Of a stretch of DNA of 64,000 bases, positions 33,956-42,741 are shown in pieces. Both the position numbers and the translations under genes were made by a program. Origin of the DNA: Paraburkholderia sp. BL25I1N1 (GTDB taxonomy: Bacteria; Pseudomonadota; Gammaproteobacteria; Burkholderiales; Burkholderiaceae). The notes under the pieces were generated by a model. It was given only the letters and a program-made list of their open reading frames with translations. It was not told the origin of the DNA and did not search any database. Every line of letters starts with the position of its first letter. Positions within the stretch are counted from its first letter, which is position 1. Location: the NCBI RefSeq assembly GCF_003002025.1, contig NZ_PVZB01000010.1, positions 1 to 64,000 of the forward strand, read 5' to 3'.

Positions 33956-35086
33956 ATGCGACTGGCTCAGTTCATTTCGAAAGAAATGGAGGCAATTCTC
34001 GCCGAGTGGGAATCTTTTGCCGCGACATTGCTGCCCGCCGCCCAAGGCATGACCTCGCGAGAACTACAGGACCATGCGCAGCAAATCCTGGAGGCGATTG
34101 CGAAAGACCTGTCTACGCCGCAGACCAGGCAGGCGCAACTCGCGAAGTCGCACGGCCGCGTGTCGCCGGTGATCGACGCGCCGGAAACAGCTGCCCAGAC
34201 GCACGCGGTGCTCCGTGCCCGTGGCGGCTTCGATATCAATCAGCTGACTGCCGAGTATCGCGCCCTGCGCGCCGCGGTGCTCAGGTTATGGCTGGATAGC
34301 GGCGGCCCGCCGACAGATGAACTCGACGACGTGATCCGGTTTAACGAAGCCATCGACCAGGCCCTAAGCGAGTCGGTAAGTTTTTTCACGAACCAGGTCG
34401 ACCAGAGCCGTAACCTGCTGCTGGGTATGCTGGGCCACGATATGCGAAGCCCCTTGCAGACCATCCAGGTCACCGCACACCACCTCGCGAGACTGAACGA
34501 CGGCCAGGAAGTATCCACCGCTGCGGCCCGGTTGATCCGAAGCGGCGCCCGCATGCAGGCGCTTCTGGACGACATGCTGGACTTCAGCCGGACCAAGCTC
34601 GGACTGGGCATCCGCGTGACGCAGGCGCCGGTCGATCTTGGCACGCTGGTGGCCGACGAGTTGGACCAGTTGTGCGCCGCGCACGCGGGCCGGAAGGTCG
34701 AGCTTGAGACCGCCGGCGATACCCGAGCCACGTGCGACAGTCGGCGCATCCAGCAGATGCTGGGCAACCTTGTTGGAAATGCGTTCAAGTACGGAGAGCC
34801 GAGCGCCGCTGTAAAGGTGCTGGTGGCCGGGAACGGTGAGGACGTGTCGATTGAGGTGGTAAATCAAGGCCAGGCAATACCGCCGTCAGCACTCCACCGT
34901 ATCTTCGAGCCCCTTGAGCGCGGTCCGGGTGCGGAAGGCGGGCCGAGCGCCCAGGATAGCCTGGGACTCGGGCTCTACATCGCCCAGGAAATCGCCCGGG
35001 CTCACCGCGGCGATATCAGCGCCCGCTCGGACGAGGCCGAAACGGTATTTACGGTGCGCCTGCCGCGTCATTCTGCGAGTCCGTAA
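33956..35086 (+). CDS. Histidine kinase with RsbR-like N-terminal domain
   Basis: 376 residues, no membrane helix. The first about 145 residues (FISKEMEAILAEWESFAATL, then RARGGFDINQLTAEYRALRA and VIRFNEAIDQALSESV) match the globin-like RsbRD N-terminal sensor domain. HisKA follows with LGMLGHDMRSPLQTIQ (His161), then an HATPase with GNLVGNAFKYG and LGLGLYIAQEIARAH. RsbRD domains are part of stressosome and general-stress modules, which fits the neighbouring heat-shock genes. No receiver gene is adjacent, so its partner may be the hybrid kinase's receivers across the divergent promoter. The 3' end overlaps the convergent aminotransferase gene by 38 bp. Confidence 0.9.
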   Translation: MRLAQFISKEMEAILAEWESFAATLLPAAQGMTSRELQDHAQQILEAIAKDLSTPQTRQAQLAKSHGRVSPVIDAPETAAQTHAVLRARGGFDINQLTAEYRALRAAVLRLWLDSGGPPTDELDDVIRFNEAIDQALSESVSFFTNQVDQSRNLLLGMLGHDMRSPLQTIQVTAHHLARLNDGQEVSTAAARLIRSGARMQALLDDMLDFSRTKLGLGIRVTQAPVDLGTLVADELDQLCAAHAGRKVELETAGDTRATCDSRRIQQMLGNLVGNAFKYGEPSAAVKVLVAGNGEDVSIEVVNQGQAIPPSALHRIFEPLERGPGAEGGPSAQDSLGLGLYIAQEIARAHRGDISARSDEAETVFTVRLPRHSASP

Positions 35087-36224
35087 GACGCGAGCGCAGG
35101 TTAATACGATCCAGCGCCTTCGCAAGCCTCTCCACCGCACCGTCAACGTCGTGCAGTTTGTCCAGGCCAAATAACCCAATGCGGAAGGTCTTAAAATCCT
35201 CTGGCTCGTCACATTGCAGCGGAACTCCAGCCGCGACCTGCAACCCCGCATCCGCGAACTTCTTGCCGGATCGAATCCCATCATCGTCCGTGTAACTAAC
35301 TACCACGCCCGGAGCCTCGAAGCCTTCGGCCGCCACGCTTCTGAAACCGTTGTCCGCAAGGAGCGCGCGAACGCGCTTGCCGAGTTCAAGCTGCTCCGCT
35401 CTCACTTTATCGAAGCCGTATGTCTCGGTCTCCTTCATGACGTCCCGCAAGATCGCGAGACCGTCCGTGGGCATCGTTGCGTGGTAAGCGAACCCGCCGT
35501 TCTCGTAGGCTTCCATGATCTGCAGCCATTTGCGAAGATCGCAAGCGAAACTGGTGCTTGTCGTTCCGTCGATCCTTTCGCGTGCAAGCGGACTCAGCAT
35601 GACCAGCCCGCAGCACGGTGACGCGCTCCAGCCCTTTTGCGGCGCGCTGATCAGAACGTCGACACCGCTCGCCTTCATGTCGACCCAGACCGTGCCGGAG
35701 GCAATGCAATCCAGTACGAACATGCCGCCGACGGCATGCACGGCGTCGGCCACCGCGCGCAAATAAGCGTCCGGCAGCATGATCCCGGAGGCGGTCTCGA
35801 CATGCGGCGCAAACACCAGATCCGGCTTGTTTTCCCTGATCGCGGCGACCACGTCTTCGATCGGCGGCGGCGCGTAGGCCGCCTGTCTCCCTTGTTCGAC
35901 CGGGCGCGCCTTCAGCACGATCGATTCAGACGGAATGCCGCCCATGTCGAAAATCTGCGTCCAGCGATAACTGAACCAGCCATTGCGGATAACCAGACAC
36001 TTCCTGTTCGTTGCGAACTGCCGGGCAACGGCTTCCATGCCGAAAGTCCCGCTGCCCGGGACGACCACGGCCGACTTCGCGTTGTAGACCTTCTTCAGCG
36101 AATCGGAAATATCGCGCATGACTCCCTGGAAGAGTTGCGACATGTGATTGATGGATCGGTCGGTGTAGACGACTGAATATTCGAGGAGCCCCTCGGGGTC
36201 GACATCGGGAAGTAAGCCTGGCAC
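35049..36224 (-). CDS. Class V PLP-dependent aminotransferase
   Basis: 391 residues. Motifs are VPGSGTFGMEAVARQF (phosphate-binding loop), FAPHVETASGIMLP, MFVLDCIASGTVWVDM, and DVLISAPQKGWSASPC with the PLP lysine at 197, all of the alanine-glyoxylate/serine-pyruvate aminotransferase type. It probably moves an amino group to glyoxylate or pyruvate, but the substrate is not certain. The start is GTG at 36224 with GGAG upstream. Its 3' end overlaps the convergent kinase gene (35049-35086) tail to tail, which is uncommon. It is divergent from dinB. Confidence 0.9.
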   Translation of the reverse strand: MPGLLPDVDPEGLLEYSVVYTDRSINHMSQLFQGVMRDISDSLKKVYNAKSAVVVPGSGTFGMEAVARQFATNRKCLVIRNGWFSYRWTQIFDMGGIPSESIVLKARPVEQGRQAAYAPPPIEDVVAAIRENKPDLVFAPHVETASGIMLPDAYLRAVADAVHAVGGMFVLDCIASGTVWVDMKASGVDVLISAPQKGWSASPCCGLVMLSPLARERIDGTTSTSFACDLRKWLQIMEAYENGGFAYHATMPTDGLAILRDVMKETETYGFDKVRAEQLELGKRVRALLADNGFRSVAAEGFEAPGVVVSYTDDDGIRSGKKFADAGLQVAAGVPLQCDEPEDFKTFRIGLFGLDKLHDVDGAVERLAKALDRINLRSRLTDSQNDAAGAP

Positions 36225-36349
36225 GTTGGTCTCCGGTTTTAGAAATATAAGGATCGAAAACAGATTCTAACGAAAGCGATCTATGGCTGAGGCTAAAAGC
36301 ATTCTGCCGCTCGGATCGAAGCGCCAGACAGTTCGCGAGGCCCTACGAC

Positions 36350-36378
36350 CTGACAAAAACACTGTATGAATGTACAGT
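36350..36378 (+). promoter_or_regulatory. dinB promoter with an embedded LexA (SOS) box
   Basis: CTGT-N8-ACAG, a perfect core LexA box, lies at 36362-36377 and extends symmetrically as ACTGT...ACAGT (36361-36378). It sits between a -35-like CTGACA (36350-36355) and a -10-like TACAGT (36373-36378), with a 17-bp spacer. LexA bound here would block RNA polymerase. The leader to the dinB start is about 85 bp. Confidence 0.88.
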
Positions 36379-36468
36379 CTAGGTATTTGCGCCGCAGAAC
36401 GCGACTTCTCGCTATATCGACGTTCATGACTGGGGTCCAGATAAGCGCCCTATTGGCCAAGCCAGACC

Positions 36469-37641
36469 GTGAACGCTATTTTTGAGTATCAAGGCATGCC
36501 AGATGACAGGCGCATAGCCCATATTGACATGGACGCATTCTTTGCGTCCTGTGAACTTTCGCAGTATCCGGAACTGCGAGGCCAAGCCATGGTGGTTGCC
36601 GGCCGTCGTTCGGACGCGCCCCGAACGAACCCGGACGGGACGCGTGAATTCGCGCGCTTACGCGACTATACGGGCAGAGGCGTCCTGACGACCGCAACCT
36701 ACGAAGCACGAGCGTTCGGAGTTCACTCCGGAATGCCCACCATGCAGGCAGCCCGGCTGGCGCCGGATGCCATTCTCCTTCCAGTGAACTTTGATCTCTA
36801 TCGAACGTACTCACGACTGTTCAAGGACGCAATCCGGTCCGTCAGTCCGACAGTCGAGGACGTGGGCATCGACGAGGTCTACGCCGATCTATCGCTTCTG
36901 AACGACGAATCGGAGCAAATTGCACGGAAGCTGAAATCCGCCGTCTTCGAGGCGACCAATCTCACATGTTCGGTCGGCATTGCGCCCAATAAGCTCCTGG
37001 CAAAACTATGTTCGGACATCCAGAAGCCAGACGGAATCACCATTCTGCGGCGTGAGGATCTGCAAGCCAGGATCTGGCCAATGGCTGCGGCAAAAATCAA
37101 CGGTATCGGGCCGAAGGCTAACGCCAAGCTGACGTCGCTAGGGATAACGACCATCGGTGACATTGCCGCATGCAGCGAGCAATGGCTGATCGAACAGTTC
37201 GGACGGAGCTATGGGGCATGGCTTCGCAGAGTTTCCCATGGGCTCGATGACAGGCCAGTGGTGACTTACAGCGAGCCTGTCTCGATGAGCCGCGAGACCA
37301 CCTTCGAGCAGGACCTGCACGCCGTACGACACAGGCGGGAACTCGGTACTGCATTTACCCGTTTATGCGAACAGGTGGCGTCGGACTTGCAGCGTAAAGG
37401 CTATCTCGCGCGCAGGATCGGGATCAAGCTCCGCTTCAACGACTTTCAGACAGTAACGCGTGACGTCACACTCCAGGAGCCGGTTGCGGACGCCAAGGCA
37501 CTGCGCCACGCGGCCACCCAATGTCTGAAACGGGTAGAACTGGTTAAATCCATCAGGTTGCTGGGCGTGAAGGCAGGCGGCCTCCAACGCGCGGGAGCGA
37601 CGGAGAGCGACGCGCCGGCTCAGTTCACGCTGGATTTCTAG
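36469..37641 (+). CDS. dinB: DNA polymerase IV (DinB), error-prone Y-family polymerase
   Basis: 390 residues. The catalytic palm has HIDMDAFFA with Asp20 and the steric-gate Phe25, and DVGIDEVYADLS with Asp135 and Glu136. The thumb HhH motif is at INGIGPKANAKLTSLGI, and the little-finger domain starts near MSRETTFEQD. Compared with E. coli DinB it carries about 18 extra residues after VVVAGRR (residues 47-65), a form I recall from other Betaproteobacteria. The C-terminal QFTLDF may be the clamp-binding peptide. The polymerase bypasses lesions and makes errors under DNA damage. Start is GTG at 36469; an ATG at 36496 (MPDDRR) would give 381 residues. LexA regulation is supported by the box upstream. 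Confidence 0.96.
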   Translation: MNAIFEYQGMPDDRRIAHIDMDAFFASCELSQYPELRGQAMVVAGRRSDAPRTNPDGTREFARLRDYTGRGVLTTATYEARAFGVHSGMPTMQAARLAPDAILLPVNFDLYRTYSRLFKDAIRSVSPTVEDVGIDEVYADLSLLNDESEQIARKLKSAVFEATNLTCSVGIAPNKLLAKLCSDIQKPDGITILRREDLQARIWPMAAAKINGIGPKANAKLTSLGITTIGDIAACSEQWLIEQFGRSYGAWLRRVSHGLDDRPVVTYSEPVSMSRETTFEQDLHAVRHRRELGTAFTRLCEQVASDLQRKGYLARRIGIKLRFNDFQTVTRDVTLQEPVADAKALRHAATQCLKRVELVKSIRLLGVKAGGLQRAGATESDAPAQFTLDF

Positions 37642-37670
37642 TCCATGTACCGGCTTGCGGAGCGAATGTA

Positions 37671-37700
37671 TCTCGACGAGCCGCGAGACGACCTTCGAAC
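37671..37700 (+). repeat. Fragment matching the dinB little-finger region
   Basis: The 30 bases 37671-37700 match dinB bases 37280-37309 at 27 of 30 positions and encode the same STSRETTFE-like peptide. The fragment lies just after the dinB stop, is not in an open gene and is followed by the convergent kinase gene. It could be the remnant of a second dinB-like gene or a local duplication. Confidence 0.55.
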
Positions 37701-37721
37701 GCTGCTGCGGCATCTGCCGAT

Positions 37722-39179
37722 TCAGGCTGACTTGCTCTTCACCAGTGGCGGATAACCGGTTCCGTCAGCAGCCGCACCCGGATTCGAGCGCGCCGCCGGC
37801 ACGCCGGCTTCCGTCGGCGAAACCGCCGCGACCGAAAACACAAAGGTGTTGATGCCGTGCGCGCTTTGCGCGGACACGGTGCCGCGATGCATCTCCGCGA
37901 TCGCTTTCACGATCGCAAGCCCGAGGCCGTGATTTTCGCGGCTATTCGTGCGCGAGACTTCCGCGCGGTAGAAGCGGTCGAACAGATGTTCGAGCACATC
38001 CGGCGAGATCGGCTCACCGGGATTGGCCACCGCCACGCGCACCTGACTCTCGTCACTCACGATCGTCACGCTGATCTCGGCGTCCGGCTCGCAATGCTGG
38101 ATAGCGTTCATCAACAGATTCGTGCAGGCGCGGCCGAACAGCGAGCGGTTCACGCGCGCCAGGGCGTCGCCGCGCAATTGCGCATGCACCCGCGCTTCTT
38201 CGAGCGGTATCTCCAGAAACTCCAGCGTATGCGCGACTTCCGCGGCCAGCGACACGTCGACGAGACCCGTCGCGCGCTCGCCCTGATCGGCGCGTGCGAG
38301 AAACAGCATGTCGTTGATGATCGCCCGCATGCGCTCGTATTCTTCGAGATTCGATTGCAACGTGTGACGCAGATCGTCGACCGAGCGATTGCGTGTCAAC
38401 GCCACTTCCGTCTGGCCGATCAGAATCGTCACCGGCGTGCGCAGTTCGTGGGCCACGTCCGCATTGAATGATTCGAGGCGGCCATACGCACCATCGAGCC
38501 GCTCCAATGCACCATTGAAGGAGTTGGCCAGGTCGTTCAGTTCGAGCGGCAGCGAGGCCGTATTCAGACGCTGCGAGCGGTTATTCGGACTCACGGCGGA
38601 AGCGTCGCGCGTGAGACGCGTGAGCGGCGCGAGACCGAGCCGCGTGACCGAATAGCTGAGCAGCAACACGCCAAGACTGCCGAGCGCCGACAACGCGGCG
38701 AGCGCCGAGCCGAACACGCGCATGGTGCGTACATTGGGCGAATAGCTCGCGGCCACCTGCAACTGCACCGCCGGACGGGCGCCGTAAGCCGGAATCGTCA
38801 CCGTGGAGGTCAGCATGTCCTGGCCGCCGCCCGCCGGCGTCACGCGCGCATAGCCGCCGGCCCAGCTCGTGACCACCGAGCCGCCGACCGGCGTGCCGTA
38901 ATGGAAATACGGATCGGTGCTCGACACCGCATATACCGTGCTGCCGTCGCGCGGCGTCATGTCGGTAAGCTTTTCGCGCGCCATGCGCCACTTCTCCGGC
39001 GTCACGGCGTGATACACGATGATGCGCGCGATCTGCGTGCGGTCGTCGAGCGACTCGCGCAGATGATGTTCGAGCTGCGTGCGCAGCACCAGAAAGAGCC
39101 CCGTGCCGACCAGCGTGAACACGAACAGCGCGACCAACGCGAACATCAACGCGAGGCGCCGGGCAATCGACCTGTTCAT
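37722..39179 (-). CDS. Membrane sensor histidine kinase, CusS/IrlS type
   Basis: 485 residues. An N-terminal helix (about 9-32), periplasmic region (about 33-155), second helix (about 157-178), and a HAMP domain (LAPLTRLTRDASAVS) are followed by HisKA with VAHELRTPVTILIGQTE (His244). The HATPase has NLLMNAIQHCE and NHGLGLAIVKAIAE. The architecture is that of heavy-metal sensor kinases such as CusS or the Burkholderia IrlS protein. Metal ligands are not evident, so the signal could be another envelope stress. The ATG overlaps the regulator stop (ATGA at 39176-39179). It closes the second efflux unit. Confidence 0.93.
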   Translation of the reverse strand: MNRSIARRLALMFALVALFVFTLVGTGLFLVLRTQLEHHLRESLDDRTQIARIIVYHAVTPEKWRMAREKLTDMTPRDGSTVYAVSSTDPYFHYGTPVGGSVVTSWAGGYARVTPAGGGQDMLTSTVTIPAYGARPAVQLQVAASYSPNVRTMRVFGSALAALSALGSLGVLLLSYSVTRLGLAPLTRLTRDASAVSPNNRSQRLNTASLPLELNDLANSFNGALERLDGAYGRLESFNADVAHELRTPVTILIGQTEVALTRNRSVDDLRHTLQSNLEEYERMRAIINDMLFLARADQGERATGLVDVSLAAEVAHTLEFLEIPLEEARVHAQLRGDALARVNRSLFGRACTNLLMNAIQHCEPDAEISVTIVSDESQVRVAVANPGEPISPDVLEHLFDRFYRAEVSRTNSRENHGLGLAIVKAIAEMHRGTVSAQSAHGINTFVFSVAAVSPTEAGVPAARSNPGAAADGTGYPPLVKSKSA

Positions 39180-39862
39180 GGCTGCTCCGCCTCTTCACGC
39201 ACTTCGAGCACGTACCCCATGCCGCGCACGGTGTGCAGCAGTTTGGAGGGGAACGGGCCGTCGAGCTTGGCGCGCAATCGCTTGATCGCGGTCTCGACCA
39301 CGTTGGTATGGCTGTCGAAGTTGACGTCCCAGACGAGTTCGGTAATCGCGGTCTTCGACAGAATGTCGCCTTGCCGGCGCGCCAGCACGCTGAGCAGCTG
39401 GAATTCCTTGGCGGTGAGGTCGAGGCGCACGCCGTCGCGCGTCGCGCGCCGGCCGATCAGATCGACGAACAGATCGCCGACGGAAATCAGCGTCGACTCC
39501 TGCGAGCGCGTGCGGCGCGCGAGAGCATGAAGCCGCTCGACCAGTTCGAGAAACGAAAAGGGCTTGGTGAGGTAGTCGTCGGCGCCTTCGCGCAGGCCGC
39601 GCACGCGGTCGTTCACGTGATCGCGCGCGGTGAGCATGATGACCGGCGTGGACTTGCGCATACGCAGCGCCTTCAACACGCTGAAGCCGTCGCGTTTGGG
39701 CAGCATCACATCGAGGACGATCACGTCGTAATCGAATTCGGTGGCCAGATGCATGCCTTCCTCGCCGTCGAGCGCAACGTCGACGACCCACCCCTGCTCT
39801 GTCAAACCGGAGCGCAGGTAGTCCACCACCTTGTGCTCGTCTTCAACAATCAGCAATTTCAT
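39176..39862 (-). CDS. OmpR-family response regulator, CusR/IrlR type
   Basis: 228 residues: receiver with Glu7/Asp8 (IVEDEH), Asp51 (VIVLDVMLPKRDG) and YLTKPF, then a winged-helix DNA-binding domain ending LHTVRGMGYVLEVR. Its closest well-known relatives are CusR, CopR and IrlR. It is encoded 101 bp behind the outer-membrane factor of the second efflux unit and overlaps its kinase gene. It probably controls that pump. I did not find a cop-box-like inverted repeat before the pump gene or in the 101-bp gap. Confidence 0.93.
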   Translation of the reverse strand: MKLLIVEDEHKVVDYLRSGLTEQGWVVDVALDGEEGMHLATEFDYDVIVLDVMLPKRDGFSVLKALRMRKSTPVIMLTARDHVNDRVRGLREGADDYLTKPFSFLELVERLHALARRTRSQESTLISVGDLFVDLIGRRATRDGVRLDLTAKEFQLLSVLARRQGDILSKTAITELVWDVNFDSHTNVVETAIKRLRAKLDGPFPSKLLHTVRGMGYVLEVREEAEQP

Positions 39863-39963
39863 GCGCGTCCCCTTGTATGTGCATTATACGAAACGCCTTG
39901 CAATCGTCTTGCGCACCGCCGCGTGCTCCCGCTGCCGCCCCTGCTGCTTCATGATCCGCTAGC

Positions 39964-41460
39964 TCACCGCGCGGGAGCCATCGCCTCCTTCGTGTCGCCG
40001 GGCTGCGTGCCCTCCGGCGTATTCGACATGTCCGTGCCGACGTCCCAGCCGCCGCCGAGCGCCTTCACGAGAGAGACCGACAACGTCATCTGCTGGCCGT
40101 GAATCTGCACGTCCTGGCGCTCGCTGGTGAGCAGCGACTGCTGCGCGGTGATCACGTCGAGGTACGCGACGAGGCCGCCCGAATAGCGGTCGTTGGCGAG
40201 CGCCAGCAGACGCTGCGCATCGGTGACGGCCTCGCTCGACTGCTTCGCCGCGCCATCCAGCACGGACAGTCCGGTGATGCCGTCCTGCACCTGCTGGAAC
40301 GCGGTGAGCACGGTCTGGCGGTAGTTCGCCTCGGTGGCCTTGTAGCCTTCGCTCGCGAACTTCACGTTGGCCGCGCGACGGCCGCCGTCGAACAGCACCT
40401 GGCCGACTGCCGCGCCGAGCGTCCACATCAGCGTCGGCGCGCTCAGCAGGCTGGCAAACTGCGTGCTTTCCCAACCGATGCTCGGCGCCAGCGTGAGACT
40501 CGGGAAGAATGCCGCCCTGGCGACGCCGATCTGCGCGTTCGCCGCGGCCATTGCGCGCTCCGCCGAGGCGACATCCGGCCGTCGCTGCAACACGTCGCTG
40601 GGCACGCCAAGCGGAATCGACGGCACCTGAACCGCGAGCACCTTGGGCTCGATCGAAAACTGCGGCGCGGGCACGCCGACCAAAGCAGCGATCGCATGTT
40701 CGAACTGCGCCCGCTGATTCAGCAGCAGTTGCGCCTGCACGCGCGTCGAGTCGAGCAGCGACTTCTGTTGCAGCACGTCGAGCCCGGACACCGAACCGAG
40801 ATCATGTTCCGTGGTGACGTAGTCGAGCGCCTTCTGCTGCAGTTTCACCGACCGATTCAGCACGTCGATCTCGGCGTCGAGCTCACGCAGCGAGAAATAG
40901 TCGCTGGCGAGATCGGTGGTGAGCACGAGCCGCGCGTTGGCCAGATCATCCGCCGATTGCTGCGCGGAAGCCGCCGCGCCTTCCACTTCGCGACGTATCC
41001 GGCCGAATAGATCGGTGTCGTAGCTGATCGTGGGGCCGAGCTGCACATTGTTTTGCACCGTCGACGTCGTGGGCGTGCCGTAATTCGTTCGTGGACGGTT
41101 CTGCGAAATCCGGAAGCGCGATCCCTGCGCCGCGAAATCGACTTCGGGAATCTGCTGTGCGCGGTTATTCGCGAGCGTCGCCCGGGCCTGCTCGTAATGC
41201 GCGCTGGCCGCGACCAGCGTCTGATTCTGCGCGAGCGCCTGCGTTTCCAGCGTGGCGAGCGTTGGATCGCTGAACGCGCTCCACCAGTCCGGCGAGATCG
41301 GTGCATGAGACGGCACGGCCACGCGCCAGTACGAATCGGTTTGCCAGCTGGGCGGCACCTCGGCCTGCGGCCGCTCGTAATTCGGCCCGACCGTGCACGC
41401 GGCCAGCAACGCCGCGCCCGCCAGCGTCGTCAGCGCACGGCATGTGGCCACATGCTTCAC
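39964..41460 (-). CDS. NodT/OprM-type outer-membrane efflux lipoprotein (second unit)
   Basis: 498 residues with a lipobox (ALLAACTVGPNYERP, Cys near 22) and two OEP repeats with long alpha-helices. Landmarks are WWSAFSDPTLATLETQAL, the first repeat's ASDYFSLRELDAEIDVL, and GVPSDVLQRRPDVASAERAM in the second. It is the outer-membrane channel for the adaptor and pump encoded before it. Its ATG overlaps the adaptor stop (ATGA at 41457-41460), so the levels of the two are coupled. It is clearly distinct from the channel at 16319, which argues against recent duplication of the whole unit. Confidence 0.95.
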   Translation of the reverse strand: MKHVATCRALTTLAGAALLAACTVGPNYERPQAEVPPSWQTDSYWRVAVPSHAPISPDWWSAFSDPTLATLETQALAQNQTLVAASAHYEQARATLANNRAQQIPEVDFAAQGSRFRISQNRPRTNYGTPTTSTVQNNVQLGPTISYDTDLFGRIRREVEGAAASAQQSADDLANARLVLTTDLASDYFSLRELDAEIDVLNRSVKLQQKALDYVTTEHDLGSVSGLDVLQQKSLLDSTRVQAQLLLNQRAQFEHAIAALVGVPAPQFSIEPKVLAVQVPSIPLGVPSDVLQRRPDVASAERAMAAANAQIGVARAAFFPSLTLAPSIGWESTQFASLLSAPTLMWTLGAAVGQVLFDGGRRAANVKFASEGYKATEANYRQTVLTAFQQVQDGITGLSVLDGAAKQSSEAVTDAQRLLALANDRYSGGLVAYLDVITAQQSLLTSERQDVQIHGQQMTLSVSLVKALGGGWDVGTDMSNTPEGTQPGDTKEAMAPAR

Positions 41461-42680
41461 GACGCCCCCTTGCGGTTGGTTTGCGGCTGCTGGATCTGCA
41501 CGTGATCGCCGTCCGCGATCGAATCGCTCGGGTTGAGGATGATCTTGTCGTTCGCCTCGACGCCGCTTTCGATTTCAAGCGACTGTCCGAGATCCTGCGC
41601 GATCACGATCTTGTGCAGCTGCACGTTGCCCTTTGCATCGACCACGGCGACGCGCGGGCCTTCGGCACGAAACAGCAAAGCATTGCCGGGCACCGTCAAT
41701 CGCGCATGCGCCAGGGCCGGCACCGCGACCTGGACATACGCGCCGGGGCGCAGCTTGTCGTCCGGATTCGGCAAGGTCACTTCGATCTGCAGCGAACGGG
41801 TGGGCACGTCGATCGCGCCGGAAATGTGCGTGATCGTGCCGTGGAATTGCTGGCCCGGCAGTTCGGCCTGCGTCACCACCACCTTCTGTCCCGCCGACAC
41901 GTTTTGCGCGTACGCCTGCGGCAATTGCACATAAACGCGCAGCGGGTCCGACTGCGCGAGCGCGAAGAGCGCGCGGCTCGTGCCGCTGCCCGCGTCGATC
42001 AGGTCACCGACATCCACATTGCGTTGCGTGACCACGCCCGCGAACGGCGCGACGATCCGCTTGAACGATTCGAGCTGCTGCAGGCGCTTGACGTTGGCGT
42101 CGGCGGCAGCGAGATTGGCGACGTCTTGCGTATAAGTGCTCTGCCGTTCGTCGAGTTCCTGCTGCGAGACCGCATCGCGCTGACGCAATTGCTGCCAACG
42201 ATCCAGTGAGCTTTTCGCGAGGCCGAGGCTCGAACTGGTTTGCTGGCGCTGCGCCAAAGCTTGCGCGAGTTCCTGATCGATTTCCGGCGTATCCAGATCG
42301 GCGAGCAATTGGCCCTGCTTCACTCGCGCGCCGATATCGGCGTACCAGTGCAGCAGATAACCGGTGGAACGCGCAAAGATCGGCGATTCGACGTAGCCGC
42401 GCAGCGTGCCCGGCAGCAAGGTATCGCCGCCGCCTTCGGTCTGGGTCGGGCTCACCACGTTCACATACTGCGTGGCGTTCTGCTTCGTGGTCTCCGCCAC
42501 CGCACGGTTTTGCATGATGTTGGCGGTCACGGTGCGCAAGGCCCCGACGGCCAGCAGCGCCAGCACGATCCACACGGCGATTTTGGCGCGCTTCCATTCT
42601 TGATGGCGCGGTGGCAAGGCGTGGCCGCCTTCCGTCTCTCGCGCAGGAATCGCTAGCGATGCATGAGTTTTTTCGGTCAT
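41457..42680 (-). CDS. RND adaptor protein (second unit)
   Basis: 407 residues with a short cytoplasmic tail, one membrane anchor (about 33-50, VWIVLALLAVGALR), and no lipobox. After it come GYVESPIFARSTGYLLHWYA and KRIVAPFAGVVTQRNVDVG as the lipoyl-type halves, and a helical hairpin between them (about 125-200). The anchor instead of a lipid separates it from the adaptor of the first unit. The ATG at 42680 is the last of several start codons embedded in a 13-bp tandem repeat. No proper ribosome-binding site precedes it, so translation may depend on reinitiation from upstream. Confidence 0.94.
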   Translation of the reverse strand: MTEKTHASLAIPARETEGGHALPPRHQEWKRAKIAVWIVLALLAVGALRTVTANIMQNRAVAETTKQNATQYVNVVSPTQTEGGGDTLLPGTLRGYVESPIFARSTGYLLHWYADIGARVKQGQLLADLDTPEIDQELAQALAQRQQTSSSLGLAKSSLDRWQQLRQRDAVSQQELDERQSTYTQDVANLAAADANVKRLQQLESFKRIVAPFAGVVTQRNVDVGDLIDAGSGTSRALFALAQSDPLRVYVQLPQAYAQNVSAGQKVVVTQAELPGQQFHGTITHISGAIDVPTRSLQIEVTLPNPDDKLRPGAYVQVAVPALAHARLTVPGNALLFRAEGPRVAVVDAKGNVQLHKIVIAQDLGQSLEIESGVEANDKIILNPSDSIADGDHVQIQQPQTNRKGAS

Positions 42681-42729
42681 CTCAGTCAGCCATCTCAGTC
42701 AGCCATCTCAGTCAGCCATATCAGTCAGC
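42678..42729 (-). repeat. 13-bp tandem repeat carrying serial start codons
   Basis: Four 13-bp units (plus-strand CATCTCAGTCAGC, the last unit with one change) run from 42678 to 42729. On the minus strand each unit reads GCTGACTGAGATG, so it contributes an ATG followed by a three-codon frame Met-Ala-Asp-stop. The first unit overlaps the adaptor start codon. Another mini-frame (Met-Thr-Ala-Asp-stop) begins at 42735. The number of units can change by slippage. Confidence 0.9.
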
Positions 42730-42741
42730 CGTCATTTAACT

